A stretch of DNA of 61,882 nucleotides from Bradyrhizobium acaciae (GCF_020889785.1 NZ_JACMYK010000030.1:1-61882); one strand, 5' to 3'. Counted from the first letter of the stretch, positions 8,420 through 26,420 are shown. Notes: generated by a model not told the origin, from the sequence alone. Program-made: numbers and translations.

Positions 8420-8611
8420 ATGGCTTTCAGCCCGTTCAAATTCCTGCAGGAAGTGCGCTCGGAGACCGCCAAGGTCACCTGGCCGACGCGCCGCGAGACG
8501 ACCATCACCACCATCATGGTGTTCGTGATGGTGGCACTGGCCTCGATCTTCTTCTTCGCCGCGGACCAGATCATCCGCTATCTGATTACCCTGATACTGG
8601 GCATCCACTGA
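8420..8611 (+). CDS. secE: preprotein translocase subunit SecE
   Basis: Small 63-residue SecE of the single-membrane-span type. Seen: the amphipathic N-terminal stretch FKFLQEVRSETAKVTWPTRRE, containing the conserved KVTWP, followed by one hydrophobic helix at about residues 30-60. It clamps the SecY channel in the inner membrane. The start at 8420 is chosen to match the usual short family length; the upstream in-frame extension is not SecE-like. Its stop overlaps the nusG start by one base. Confidence 0.95.
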   Translation: MAFSPFKFLQEVRSETAKVTWPTRRETTITTIMVFVMVALASIFFFAADQIIRYLITLILGIH

Positions 8612-9159
8612 TGAGCACCCAATTGATGGACAAGCGCTGGTACATCGTCCACGCCTATTCGAACTTCGAGAAGAAGGTTCAGGAATCGATCCGCGAGCAG
8701 GCCAAGCAGCGCGGGCTGGAAGAGCTGTTCGAGCAGATTCTGGTGCCGACCGAGAAGGTCACCGAGGTGCGCCGCGGCCGCAAGATCGACGCCGAGCGCA
8801 AGTTCTTCCCGGGCTATGTGCTGGTGAAGATGAAGCTGACCGACGAGGCGTTTCATCTGATCAAGAACACCCCGAAGGTGACCGGCTTCCTCGGCGCGGA
8901 AAACAAGCCGATGCCGATCTCGGAAGCCGAGGCGATGCGGATCCTGCACCAGGTGCAGGAGGGCGTGGAGCGCCCGAAGGCGTCGGTGTCGTTCGAAATC
9001 GGCGAGAACGTGCGCGTGGCCGATGGCCCGTTCGCCTCGTTCTCCGGTGTGGTGGAAGAAATCGACGAGGCGCGCTCGCGCGTGAAGGTCGCGGTGTCGA
9101 TCTTCGGCCGCGCGACCCCCGTGGAACTGGAATTCGGTCAGGTCGAAAAGGTGGTCTGA
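8611..9159 (+). CDS. nusG: transcription termination/antitermination protein NusG
   Basis: NusG of 182 residues. Seen: the NGN domain beginning RWYIVHAYSNFEKKV, with the RNA polymerase-contacting region FFPGYVLVKM, and a C-terminal KOW domain with NVRVADGPFASFSGVVEEID. It binds the beta' clamp, helping elongation, and links to Rho or the ribosomal S10 protein. The start overlaps the secE stop (TGATG), so translation is likely coupled. Confidence 0.97.
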   Translation: MSTQLMDKRWYIVHAYSNFEKKVQESIREQAKQRGLEELFEQILVPTEKVTEVRRGRKIDAERKFFPGYVLVKMKLTDEAFHLIKNTPKVTGFLGAENKPMPISEAEAMRILHQVQEGVERPKASVSFEIGENVRVADGPFASFSGVVEEIDEARSRVKVAVSIFGRATPVELEFGQVEKVV

Positions 9160-9289
9160 CCGGACGGCGCGGGGTATATGCCTCGCGTCAAGTGAGAGGC
9201 CGTGGGAGGGAGGAGGCGGTCGCCAGCCCCTTCAACCGAACCACGGAACCTGAAACCGCCGGCACCGTCCGGCACAACAGGAGTGATAA

Positions 9290-9718
9290 ATGGCAAAGAA
9301 AGTGACCGGATACCTGAAGCTTCAGGTCCCGGCCGGTGCGGCGAATCCTTCGCCCCCGATCGGCCCCGCGCTTGGTCAGCGCGGTCTCAACATCATGGAG
9401 TTCTGCAAGGCGTTCAACGCGCAGACCCAGAAGGAAGAGAAGAACACCCCGATTCCGGTGGTGATCACGATCTATGCAGATCGTTCGTTCACCTTCGAGA
9501 TGAAGACCCCCCCGATGTCCTTCTTCCTCAAGCAGGCTGCCAAGATCCAGTCCGGCTCGAAGGCGCCGGGCCGCGACAAGGCCGGCAAGGTGACCAAGGC
9601 GCAGGTGCGCGAGATCGCCGAGAAGAAGATGAAGGACTTGAATTGCGACACCATTGAATCGGCCATGAAGATGGTCGAGGGCTCTGCCCGTTCGATGGGT
9701 CTGGAAGTTGCGGGGTAA
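9290..9718 (+). CDS. rplK: 50S ribosomal protein L11
   Basis: L11 of 142 residues, a usual length. Seen: the N-terminal domain with [19 protein letters not shown], the proline-rich face bound by thiostrepton-class compounds and the stringent factor, and the C-terminal 23S rRNA-binding domain ending [11 protein letters not shown]. It forms the GTPase-associated stalk base. A 130-nt gap separates it from nusG; that leader is where L1 autoregulation would act in related operons, though no L1 site is proven here. Confidence 0.97.
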   Translation: MAKKVTGYLKLQVPAGAANPSPPIGPALGQRGLNIMEFCKAFNAQTQKEEKNTPIPVVITIYADRSFTFEMKTPPMSFFLKQAAKIQSGSKAPGRDKAGKVTKAQVREIAEKKMKDLNCDTIESAMKMVEGSARSMGLEVAG

Positions 9719-9724
9719 CGGGCC

Positions 9725-10417
<693 letters not shown>

Positions 10418-10442
10418 GGTCTCTGACTGTGACGAGATAAGA

Positions 10443-10480
10443 AGGGCGGGATCGGGCAACCGGTTCCGCCCTTTGTTTTT
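10443..10480 (+). terminator. probable intrinsic terminator after rplA
   Basis: GGGCGG pairs with CCGCCC across an imperfect stem and is followed by TTTGTTTTT. It would end the secE-nusG-rplK-rplA segment before the dehydrogenase gene. Confidence 0.65.
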
Positions 10481-10527
10481 GCCACCCCTGTTTTGGTGGG
10501 TGAAGCCGCTCGCAGGAAACAACAACT

Positions 10528-11481
10528 ATGCCCGATAAGGTCCTGGTCTATTCACGCTTTCCCAAGGCCCAACTGATCCGCTTCGGCGAGCGCTATGAGC
10601 TCCTGAACGCGGCCGGCAAGCGGGTGGACGAAGCGTTCCCGGCGGCCGAGCTCGCCGACGTCAGCGCCATGATCACCGCAGGCGGCACGCCGCTCGGCGC
10701 CGATGCCATGGACATGCTGCCGAAGCTCGGCGCGATCGTCTGCTACGGCACCGGCTACGACGGCGTCGATCTCGCCGCCGCCGCAAAGCGCGGGATCGCG
10801 GTCGGCCACAGCCCCGGTGCCAATGCAGCCTCGGTTGCCGACATGGCCGTGACCTTGATGCTGGCGTCGGTGCGGCGTCTGCCGGTCGCCGACAATTATG
10901 TCCGGAGCGGCGACTGGGCCGCCGCACGGCCGTCGCCGATGATGCGGCCGCAGGCCGGCATGCGCGGGCGCAAGATCGGCGTCTACGGCATGGGCGAGAT
11001 CGGCCGCAAGATCGCGAGCCGCGTTGCCGCGTTCGAGACCGAGGTCGGCTATTTCAGCCGTACCAGATACGACCTGCCGTATCAGTATTTGCCGAGCCTG
11101 GAGGCGCTGGTCGATTGGTGCAGCGTGCTGATGATCGCGGTCCGTGCCGGGGCCGACAACAGCCACGTGATCAACACCGACATCCTGCACCGGCTCGGCA
11201 GCGACGGATTTGTCGTCAACATTTCGCGCGGCTCCGTGATCGACGAGACGGCGCTGGTCGCGGCGCTGACCGACGGGGTGATCGCCGGCGCCGGCCTCGA
11301 TGTGTTCGCCCGGGAACCACATGCGCCCGGCGCGCTGACCGCGCTGCCGAACGTCGTGCTGTCGCCGCATCTCGGCGGCCACACCCTGGAATCGCACGTC
11401 GCGATGCAGGACTGCGTGCTCGCCAATCTCGACGCGTTCTTTGCCGGCAAGCCGCTGCCATATAAGGTGAGTGGCGCCTGA
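10528..11481 (+). CDS. NAD-dependent D-2-hydroxyacid dehydrogenase family protein
   Basis: Protein of 317 residues in the D-isomer-specific 2-hydroxyacid dehydrogenase family. Seen: an N-terminal substrate domain with GTGYDGVDLAAAAKRGI, the nucleotide-binding GVYGMGEIGRKIA (GxGxxG), the catalytic arginine in NISRGSVIDE, a glutamate in FAREP, and the catalytic histidine in SPHLGGH. It would interconvert a 2-keto acid (possibly glyoxylate or hydroxypyruvate) and its D-hydroxy form. It sits inside the usual rplA-rplJ junction, after a terminator and before the rplJ promoter, so it is probably an independent unit. Confidence 0.92.
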   Translation: MPDKVLVYSRFPKAQLIRFGERYELLNAAGKRVDEAFPAAELADVSAMITAGGTPLGADAMDMLPKLGAIVCYGTGYDGVDLAAAAKRGIAVGHSPGANAASVADMAVTLMLASVRRLPVADNYVRSGDWAAARPSPMMRPQAGMRGRKIGVYGMGEIGRKIASRVAAFETEVGYFSRTRYDLPYQYLPSLEALVDWCSVLMIAVRAGADNSHVINTDILHRLGSDGFVVNISRGSVIDETALVAALTDGVIAGAGLDVFAREPHAPGALTALPNVVLSPHLGGHTLESHVAMQDCVLANLDAFFAGKPLPYKVSGA

Positions 11482-11547
11482 CGGCTGGCGGTTCCGCTAT
11501 CGGAGCCGGTTCCCCGTTGTCATATGAAACTGGTCCAATATTTGCTC

Positions 11548-11576
11548 TTGGCAAGCAGGGCGGGACCGGCTACATA
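11548..11576 (+). promoter_or_regulatory. candidate promoter for rplJ-rplL-rpoB-rpoC
   Basis: TTGGCA (11548-11553), 17-nt spacer, TACATA (11571-11576). It lies just after the dehydrogenase and would give an rplJ leader of about 480 nt. Confidence 0.6.
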
Positions 11577-11582
11577 GCGCCT

Positions 11583-12059
11583 TCCGGGCGTGCTGGCACT
11601 TGCTGGCATGTCCGTGCTCGCATTCCGAAAACCTGAGATGATAGGAGATCATTCCTTTCCGCATGCCCGCAAGGATGCTCGAAAGGAAGGAGACCCGTCG
11701 CCTCCAGAGGAATGAAAGCAGGGGCCTTCAGCATGCTGAAGTGCCTCGATCCTGTCCAAGACTGCAGGCGCCCGCGAGAACTTCGTGTTTTCAACGGCTT
11801 AATCGCATGGCCTGCATAGACGGGTGAAGACCGGATTTTGCGCTCCACGTCGCGACCCGTTCGCGGCTGGGGAGCTGGTTTGGTTCGAACCTCGACAGCC
11901 CATGGCCGCAAGGCTCTGGGAGGGCAGGCTTCTAGATGTCGTCTTGCCCGGCATGTCCAAAGGGTCTTGTACCCTGCGGATCAGGTTTAGGGCGGGACGA
12001 TGGGTGCAACCCGGCGGTCCTGCCTTCGCGGAAAGGCCGCCAACCGGAAAGAGCTTGCT
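11583..12059 (+). promoter_or_regulatory. long structured 5' leader of rplJ (probable L10 leader)
   Basis: About 480 nt without a credible gene. It holds several stems: TTCCTTTC (11652-11659) pairs with GAAAGGAA (11681-11688) around an inner GCAT/ATGC pair; a perfect 16-bp palindrome at 11726-11741 (CTTCAGCATGCTGAAG); and a GGGT/ACCC hairpin at about 11960-11973. In other bacteria the L10-L12 complex binds the rplJ leader to repress translation; a similar role is inferred, not shown. The sequence does not obviously match the enteric leader. Confidence 0.55.
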
Positions 12060-12578
12060 GTGGAACGAGCGGCAAAAAAAGAGTCGGTCGAACAACTTAA
12101 CGAGGTCTTCAAGACCACGTCGGTTGCGATCGTTGCTCACTATTCCGGCCTCACCGTGGCCCAGATGCAGAAGCTGCGCATGCAGATGAAGCAGGCGGGC
12201 GCGTCGGTGAAGGTCTCGAAGAACCGTCTCGCCAAAATTGCTCTTGATGGCACTGACGTCGCTGCCATCGGCTCCCTGCTGAAGGGACCGACCGTGATCG
12301 CTACTTCGAACGATCCGGTTGCGGCGCCAAAGGTTGCCGTCGAATTCGCCAAGGCGAACGAGAAGTTCGTCATCCTCGGCGGTTCGATGGGTAAAACCGT
12401 CCTGAATGTCGACAGCGTGAAGGCGCTTGCCTCACTGCCGTCGCTCGACGAACTGCGCAGCAAGATCGTGGGCCTCCTCGTGGCGCCGGCGACCAAGCTC
12501 GCTCAGCTGTCCAACGCGCCCGCGGCCAAGCTCGCACGCGTCATTCAGGCTCATGCCTCAAAGAGCGAAGCGGCCTGA
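12060..12578 (+). CDS. rplJ: 50S ribosomal protein L10
   Basis: L10 of 172 residues using a GTG start (residues [10 protein letters not shown]), which gives the usual length; GGAAAGAG precedes it. Upstream in-frame ATG at 12000 would add 20 atypical residues. Seen: [19 protein letters not shown] and the NRLAKIAL region of the rRNA-binding domain, then the C-terminal helix that carries L7/L12 dimers. It forms the stalk with the rplL product 53 nt downstream. Confidence 0.95.
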   Translation: MERAAKKESVEQLNEVFKTTSVAIVAHYSGLTVAQMQKLRMQMKQAGASVKVSKNRLAKIALDGTDVAAIGSLLKGPTVIATSNDPVAAPKVAVEFAKANEKFVILGGSMGKTVLNVDSVKALASLPSLDELRSKIVGLLVAPATKLAQLSNAPAAKLARVIQAHASKSEAA

Positions 12579-12631
12579 CCCCTTCGCTAATCTCAAACCT
12601 GGTTCGAACCAAACATTTAAGGAACTGAACA

Positions 12632-13009
12632 ATGGCTGACTTGCAGAAAATCGTCGACGACCTCTCGAGCCTCACCGTGCTCGAAGCGGCCGAACTCGCC
12701 AAGCTCCTCGAAGAAAAGTGGGGCGTGTCCGCCGCTGCCGCCGTTGCGGTTGCCGGCCCGGCTGCTGGTGGCGGTGCCGCTGCTCCGGCTGAAGAAAAGA
12801 CCGACTTCACCGTCGTGCTGGCTGCCGCCGGCGACAAGAAGATCGAAGTCATCAAGGAAGTCCGCGCCATCACCGGCCTGGGCCTGAAGGAAGCCAAGGA
12901 CCTCGTCGAAGGCGCTCCGAAGCCCGTCAAGGAAGGCGTCAACAAGGACGAAGCCGAGAAGATCAAGGCTCAGCTCGAGAAGGCTGGCGCCAAGGTCGAG
13001 CTCAAGTAA
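12632..13009 (+). CDS. rplL: 50S ribosomal protein L7/L12
   Basis: L7/L12 of 125 residues. Seen: the N-terminal dimerisation domain ([20 protein letters not shown]), an alanine/glycine-rich hinge over about residues 35-52, and the C-terminal factor-binding domain with [24 protein letters not shown] and LVEGAPK. It recruits and stimulates EF-Tu and EF-G. A strong stem-loop follows the stop. Confidence 0.98.
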   Translation: MADLQKIVDDLSSLTVLEAAELAKLLEEKWGVSAAAAVAVAGPAAGGGAAAPAEEKTDFTVVLAAAGDKKIEVIKEVRAITGLGLKEAKDLVEGAPKPVKEGVNKDEAEKIKAQLEKAGAKVELK

Positions 13010-13017
13010 TGCGCGAT

Positions 13018-13043
13018 CCGGGAGCGCCGAATGGCGCTCCCGG
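13018..13043 (+). promoter_or_regulatory. rplL-rpoB intergenic stem-loop
   Basis: A perfect 11-bp stem (CCGGGAGCGCC, 13018-13028, against 13033-13043) with GAAT loop. No U-run follows, so it is more likely an attenuation or RNA-processing site than a full terminator. The rest of the 441-nt gap to rpoB (13044-13450) shows no gene and no clear promoter. Confidence 0.7.
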
Positions 13044-13450
13044 GCCATGCAAGCGTCGTGCGACAGGTTGTCGTGGGGCGTAGCGGACACAAAAAAGTGT
13101 GGGGATGCGTGGACTTAACCCTCGAATCTCCTTTATTGCCATCCCATATGGGGCTGGCAGCGGAAAAACACGGTAGGCGGCGGGGGCGGCAGGGCACCCG
13201 GTGTAAGCCGTTGGGAGACAGTCAGATTTCGGGCTTTTTCAGTCCGTAAAGCGAAGCGTTTGGACGGGCGGGTGCAGTGATGCGCCCCGCGCGTCGTTTT
13301 GCGTTTTGGAGGCAATGGGGGCCGAGACCAGGATTTAATTCCTGAACTTGGGCTTCGTTCCTTCGGGACGATTCGAAATTCAACCCGGGGCCGATGGCAG
13401 TCGCTCCCGGAAGGTTCGCCCCATAAAGGCGACGAAAATGAGAGGCCACG

Positions 13451-17569
<4,119 letters not shown>

Positions 17570-17582
17570 CGCTTGCGATCAT

Positions 17583-17605
17583 GCCCGGCGCGATGCGCGC
17601 CGGGC
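17583..17605 (+). promoter_or_regulatory. rpoB-rpoC intergenic stem-loop
   Basis: A perfect 10-bp GC-only stem (GCCCGGCGCG, 17583-17592, against 17596-17605) with a 3-nt loop and no U-run. A role in mRNA processing or stability is likely rather than termination. Confidence 0.65.
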
Positions 17606-17697
17606 CCTCGCGCTCCGCTCGGACGTTGAGTGGGGCGTGCGCTGAATAAGAGTTTCGAATTTGCTGCCGGTGACGATCGGCACGCGAGGAGAAGACC

Positions 17698-21900
<4,203 letters not shown>

Positions 21901-21928
21901 GCCTCCGCAAGACTACGGTAACGACGAG

Positions 21929-21954
21929 AAGGCCGGCGTTTTGCCGGCCTTTTT
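21929..21954 (+). terminator. intrinsic terminator after rpoC
   Basis: AAGGCCGGC (21929-21937) and GCCGGCCTT (21943-21951) form a 9-bp stem with GTTTT loop, followed by a T-run (the final TT of the stem plus TTT). Confidence 0.9.
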
Positions 21955-22077
21955 GCTGCTTTGTTTCCCTGCTGCGGTGCAGGGACGCAGTTTGTTCATC
22001 TTCCCTTCAGGCAGAAAAGTGCTTTTGCTGGGGTGACTTAGACCGGCTGCTTGGCAGCCGGAGACGACGGAATCGAT

Positions 22078-24138
22078 ATGCTCGACTTGGCAATTGTAGG
22101 CGGCGGCCCCGGGGGGCTGATGAGCGCCTGGTATTTGAAGCGCAAACTCGGCGATCTTTGCCGCATCACCATCTTCGAGGCGTCGAACCGCCTGGGTGGC
22201 AAGATCGTCACGCGCAAATTCGAAACCGCGCCTGCCATGTATGAGGCCGGCGTTGCCGAGATCTACGATTACTCGATGACGGGCCCCGATCCGCTGCGCG
22301 AGCTGATCCAGCATTTCGGCCTGCAGACGATCCCGATGGATGCCGAGCAGGTGCATCTCGACGGCGAGCTGCTCGCCGACGTCCCCGGCATGCGCCGGAA
22401 ATACGGGCCGAAGACCGCGGCTGCGATCGAGGCGTTCCGCAAGCGCTGCAGCGACCTGGTGTCGCCGATCGAATATTACGAGGGCGTCGGATCCCACGAC
22501 AACGAGCACCCCTGGGCCTACAAGACGGCCGAGCAGATACTCGACGAAGAGGTCGAGGACGCGACCGCCAAGCGCTTCTTCAAGGTGATGGCGCGCTCCG
22601 ATCTCGCGACCGAGAGCCACAACACCAACGGCCTCAACGCGCTGAAGAACTACGTGATGGATGTCGACGGCTATATCGGCCTGTATTCGATCCAGAACGG
22701 CAACGAGCAGCTGATCGATTGCCTGCGCTCGGAAGTCAGTGCCGACATCCAGCTCAACCATCGCGTGCTCAAGGTCGGCAAGACCGAGCAGGGCCGCTAC
22801 CAGCTCAACATGATGAACGGCAAGGGGCCGGAGACGCGCGACTTCGACCTCGTGCTGGTCTGCCTGCCGCACTCCTGGCTCGCGACCATGCGCTGGGACG
22901 GCGAGACGCTGCGCAAGTCGATGGTCAAGCACGTCGCCTATTTCGACCGGCCGGCGCATTATCTGCGCGTCTCGATCCTGTTCGACGAGCCGTTCTGGGG
23001 CGAGAAGATCCCGGGCGCCTGGTTCATGTCGGAAGCGTTCGGCGGCTGCTGCGTCTACAACGAGGGCGCGCGCCACGATGTCGGCAAGCACGGCGTGCTG
23101 AACTGGCTGATCGCGGGCTCCGATGCGCTCGCCTTCGCCAATCTCTCTGATCAGGAACTGATCGACGCCGCGCTGAAGTCGCTGCCTGCCTCGCTCGGCG
23201 ATGCGCGCGAACACTTCCTCGAGGGCAAGATCCATCGCTGGCTGTCGTCGGTCAACGCGCTGCCGGGCGGCCTGCCGGTGCGCGACGTCATGACCAACCA
23301 CCGCCCCGAGCCGAAGCAGCACCCCGGCATCGTCGTGGTCGGCGACTATCTGTTCGATTCGACGTTGAACGGATTGCTCGATTCCTCCGATGCCGCGACC
23401 GACATCATCGTCACCGAGATGATGCGGCTGCGCCGCGCCCGCGCGCAGGACGAGGGCACGCTGTCCGACAAGATCGACCGCAGCTATTTCGAGAATTATC
23501 GCGGCGCCGGCCCCTACAGCGAAGTCTGGCGCAACTTCACGGACCCGGCCTATCTGACCGACCTGATCAAGACGGTCTGGGGCAGGGCGAAGGGCTACAA
23601 GCTCCTGATCGCCGGCTCCGCCAGCGGCGAACTGGTCGGCGCACTGCGCGAGCGCGGCATCGATGCCTGGGGTATCGAGAACAACCGCTACATCCACGGC
23701 AAGACGCCGAAGGCGCTCAAGAAGTACAACAAGCTCGGCTCGATCGCCGACATGCCCTTCAAGGACAACGAGTTCGACTTCGTGTTCGAGACCTCGCTGT
23801 GCCATCTCGGCGAGAAGCAGGTCGTGCGCGGCGTGCGCGAGCTCAACCGCGTGGTCAAGAGCGGCGTCGTGTTCGCGTCGGTGACCTCGGACATGGCGCC
23901 CGCCGTAATCGATCGCTACGACCTGCTGCGCGGGGTGAAGAAGCTCGGCACCTGGTGGGAGTGGTCGGAATTGTTCTTCGGCAACGGCTTCGACTTGTCG
24001 ATGCACCGCCGCGATTGCACCGATGCGCTGTGGACGTTGACGCTGGCCGCCAACAAGGGGCCGGGGCAGTGGTACGCCGACTCCGACAGCCTGCGCTATT
24101 CCTTCTTCGACAAGGTCGAAGCCGACCTCGACGACTAG
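22078..24138 (+). CDS. FAD-dependent amine oxidase-like domain fused to a SAM methyltransferase-like domain
   Basis: Unusual two-domain protein of 686 residues. The N-terminal part begins with a dinucleotide-binding motif LAIVGGGPGGLMSAWYL and EASNRLGGKI, as in amine oxidases, protoporphyrinogen oxidases and carotenoid desaturases, and ends near residue 445 with the FAD-contact segment VVGDYLFDSTLNGLLDSSDAA. The C-terminal part, about residues 490-650, looks like a class I methyltransferase: a degenerate motif I in LLIAGSASGELVGAL, an acidic residue in WGIENN, and ADMPFKDNEFDFVF. The ATG at 22078 is preferred over an in-frame TTG at 22051. The substrate is unknown. It stands alone between the rpoC terminator and an ABC exporter. 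Confidence 0.8.
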   Translation: MLDLAIVGGGPGGLMSAWYLKRKLGDLCRITIFEASNRLGGKIVTRKFETAPAMYEAGVAEIYDYSMTGPDPLRELIQHFGLQTIPMDAEQVHLDGELLADVPGMRRKYGPKTAAAIEAFRKRCSDLVSPIEYYEGVGSHDNEHPWAYKTAEQILDEEVEDATAKRFFKVMARSDLATESHNTNGLNALKNYVMDVDGYIGLYSIQNGNEQLIDCLRSEVSADIQLNHRVLKVGKTEQGRYQLNMMNGKGPETRDFDLVLVCLPHSWLATMRWDGETLRKSMVKHVAYFDRPAHYLRVSILFDEPFWGEKIPGAWFMSEAFGGCCVYNEGARHDVGKHGVLNWLIAGSDALAFANLSDQELIDAALKSLPASLGDAREHFLEGKIHRWLSSVNALPGGLPVRDVMTNHRPEPKQHPGIVVVGDYLFDSTLNGLLDSSDAATDIIVTEMMRLRRARAQDEGTLSDKIDRSYFENYRGAGPYSEVWRNFTDPAYLTDLIKTVWGRAKGYKLLIAGSASGELVGALRERGIDAWGIENNRYIHGKTPKALKKYNKLGSIADMPFKDNEFDFVFETSLCHLGEKQVVRGVRELNRVVKSGVVFASVTSDMAPAVIDRYDLLRGVKKLGTWWEWSELFFGNGFDLSMHRRDCTDALWTLTLAANKGPGQWYADSDSLRYSFFDKVEADLDD

Positions 24139-24362
24139 CGGCAGCGACGACGGGTCCTTGGCGCAAGGCGATCGGCCTTGCGTCAACCACGTGTCAAACG
24201 GCGGCAGGACCGAGATCCCGATTCGACCGGAGCGTGTGGCGCGCACCGGCCGTTCCAAACGCTTTGCCGAATTCATTGTGATCGCATAGGATTGTACCGG
24301 CAGCGTTCGCCGCTGCGGTTTCGATTTGCGGTCATGCCGGCCGTGAAGCATCGGTTGGTTTC

Positions 24363-26420
24363 ATGGCGCCAAGACCTCCTGCATCAAGACCTCCTGCATC
24401 AGACGATCCGAATCGCGCATCGGCTGACGATCCCGAGCTGAAGAAGAAGCCCGCTTCCGTCCCCGGTCCGCCTGCCGCCGCCGCCAAGCCCGCCGCGGCG
24501 CCGGCTGACGACGAAGAGGATGAGGACGAGGACGACGAGTTCGAGCTCGACGATGATGATGACGAGGATCTCGTCGTCTTCACCGCCAAGGAAGCCGCCG
24601 GCGCGCTTTCCACGATCTATGGCTTCATCAGGCCGATCCTGACCAACTACAAGAAGCCGCTCGCGTTCGTCGCCTTCGGCGTCCTGGTCGAGACGTTGTT
24701 CAACGTCATCATGCCCCTCAGCCTGAAATTCCTGATCGACGACGCGCTCGGCGAGGAGGATTTCCAGGCCCTCTACAAGATCCTCGGCGTGCTCGCGGTG
24801 GCCGGCATCGTCACCTCGATCATCGCGGTCTGGTACGAGCGCTGGGACGCGCGGCTTGGCGCCGGCATCATCGCCGACGTCCGGACGCGCATCTTCGAGC
24901 ACGTCCAGAACCTGCCGTCGGCCTATTTCGCGCGGACCAAGCGCGGCGAGATCCTGTCGCGCTTCTCGATCGATCTGTCGGCCTTCGAAGGTTCGGTCAA
25001 GACCTTCGCCAACAGCGCGGCGCTGCCGGGCCTCGAGTTGATCGCCGGCATCATCCTGATGCTGTTCCTGAACTGGCAGCTCGCCGTGGTCGCCCTGCTG
25101 GTGTTTCCGATCACGCTGATCGGGCCGCGCATCCTGACGCCGAAGGCGGTGCTGGCCAATTACGAGCAGAAGCAGAACGAAGCCGCGCTGCTCGGGACGG
25201 TGCAGGAGAACGTCGCCGCGCAGGCGGTGGTGAAGGCGTTCAACCTGCAACGCCGGGCGCTCGGCTGGTTCACGCTGCGCAACCGCGACGTCCGGGCCAA
25301 GGCCGCGTCAGCCATGTTCCTGTCGACCATGGTGGAGCGCACCGTCACCATCGCGGTGCTGCTGCTCCACCTCGTGGTGCTGGCGATCGGCGCCTATCTC
25401 GCCACCAAGGGCCAGATCACGGTCGGCACCTTCGTGACCTTCGAAAGCGCATTCTGGGAGGTGTCGTACAACATCGCCCATCTCATGCATTTCATCCCGG
25501 TGTCGATCTCGTCGGCGGCAGCGGTGCGGCACATCCAGGAGCTGCTCGACGAGCCGACCCGCGGCGCCGACCGTCCCGGGGCGCCGGATCTGCCGCGCAT
25601 CACCAACGACATCTCCTTCGACCGCGTCACCTTCCAGTATGAGGGGGCGCAGACGCCGGTGCTCGACAATCTCAGCCTCAAGCTCAATGCCGGCAAGAGC
25701 ATCGCGATCGTCGGTCCGAGCGGCTCGGGCAAGAGCACGCTGATCAACCTGATCCTGCGGCTCTACCTGCCGGACGAGGGCCGTGTCGCGATCGACGGCG
25801 TCGACATCCGACGGGTGACGCGGGAATCACTGCGCGCGAACATGGCGGTCGTGTTCCAGGAGAACATGCTGTTCAACATGTCGATCCGCGAGAACATCCG
25901 GCTCGGCAAGGAAGGCGCGAGCGATGCCGAGGTCGAGGACGCGGCGAAGAAGGCCGAGATCCATCGCTACATCATGAGCCTGCCGCAGCGATACGACACG
26001 CCGGTCGGCGAGCGCGGCGATACCTTGTCGGGCGGCCAGCGCCAGCGCATCGCGATCGCGCGCGCGATCATCCGCAATCCGTCCGTGCTGTTGCTCGACG
26101 AGGCGACATCGGCACTCGACCAGACTACGGAGGCTGCGATCAACCGCACGCTGCTCAAGGTCGCCGAGGGCCGCACCATGATCTGGTCGACGCATCGCCT
26201 GACCTCGGTGGTCGAGATGGACGAGATCATCGTGATCTCGGGCGGCAGGGCGATCGAACGCGGCTCGCACGAGGAGCTGCTGGCCCGGAATGGCGTCTAC
26301 CGCAAGCTGTGGGACGACCAGGGGCATGTGCATCACGGCGCGGACGACGAGGACGACGACGCGGACGATGATGACGACGATGATGAAGATGAGGACGAAG
26401 ACGAGGACGAGGAGGCGTGA
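24363..26420 (+). CDS. ABC exporter (fused membrane and ATPase domains) with acidic N- and C-terminal tails
   Basis: Half-transporter of 685 residues, MsbA/multidrug type. Residues 1-46 are proline/alanine/lysine-rich, 49-69 strongly acidic (Asp/Glu runs), about 80-375 hold the six-helix membrane domain, and about 405-640 the ATPase with Walker A GPSGSGKST (451-459), a Q-loop in VVFQENMLF, signature LSGGQRQR and Walker B LLLDEATSAL. The last 26 residues are again nearly all Asp/Glu. A 15-bp tandem duplication at 24370-24399 encodes the repeated RPPAS near the start. The ribosome-binding site is weak. Function: export of a lipid or other hydrophobic compound is the family expectation; the acidic tails are unexplained. 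Confidence 0.85.
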   Translation: MAPRPPASRPPASDDPNRASADDPELKKKPASVPGPPAAAAKPAAAPADDEEDEDEDDEFELDDDDDEDLVVFTAKEAAGALSTIYGFIRPILTNYKKPLAFVAFGVLVETLFNVIMPLSLKFLIDDALGEEDFQALYKILGVLAVAGIVTSIIAVWYERWDARLGAGIIADVRTRIFEHVQNLPSAYFARTKRGEILSRFSIDLSAFEGSVKTFANSAALPGLELIAGIILMLFLNWQLAVVALLVFPITLIGPRILTPKAVLANYEQKQNEAALLGTVQENVAAQAVVKAFNLQRRALGWFTLRNRDVRAKAASAMFLSTMVERTVTIAVLLLHLVVLAIGAYLATKGQITVGTFVTFESAFWEVSYNIAHLMHFIPVSISSAAAVRHIQELLDEPTRGADRPGAPDLPRITNDISFDRVTFQYEGAQTPVLDNLSLKLNAGKSIAIVGPSGSGKSTLINLILRLYLPDEGRVAIDGVDIRRVTRESLRANMAVVFQENMLFNMSIRENIRLGKEGASDAEVEDAAKKAEIHRYIMSLPQRYDTPVGERGDTLSGGQRQRIAIARAIIRNPSVLLLDEATSALDQTTEAAINRTLLKVAEGRTMIWSTHRLTSVVEMDEIIVISGGRAIERGSHEELLARNGVYRKLWDDQGHVHHGADDEDDDADDDDDDDEDEDEDEDEEA
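24370..24399 (+). repeat. 15-bp tandem duplication in the ABC exporter gene
   Basis: The unit CAAGACCTCCTGCAT occurs twice with no gap and adds five residues in frame. It is consistent with replication slippage. Confidence 0.85.

Noticed and set aside
11570..12189. Small frames on both strands in the rplJ leader
   Set aside because: No ribosome-binding sites, no family likeness, and they overlap predicted RNA stems.
22051..22080. TTG at 22051 as start of the oxidase-methyltransferase
   Set aside because: The ATG at 22078 is a stronger start codon and directly precedes the FAD-binding motif.
21913..24351. 812-codon minus-strand frame over the oxidase-methyltransferase gene
   Set aside because: The plus-strand protein has clear FAD and methyltransferase motifs; the antisense frame has none.
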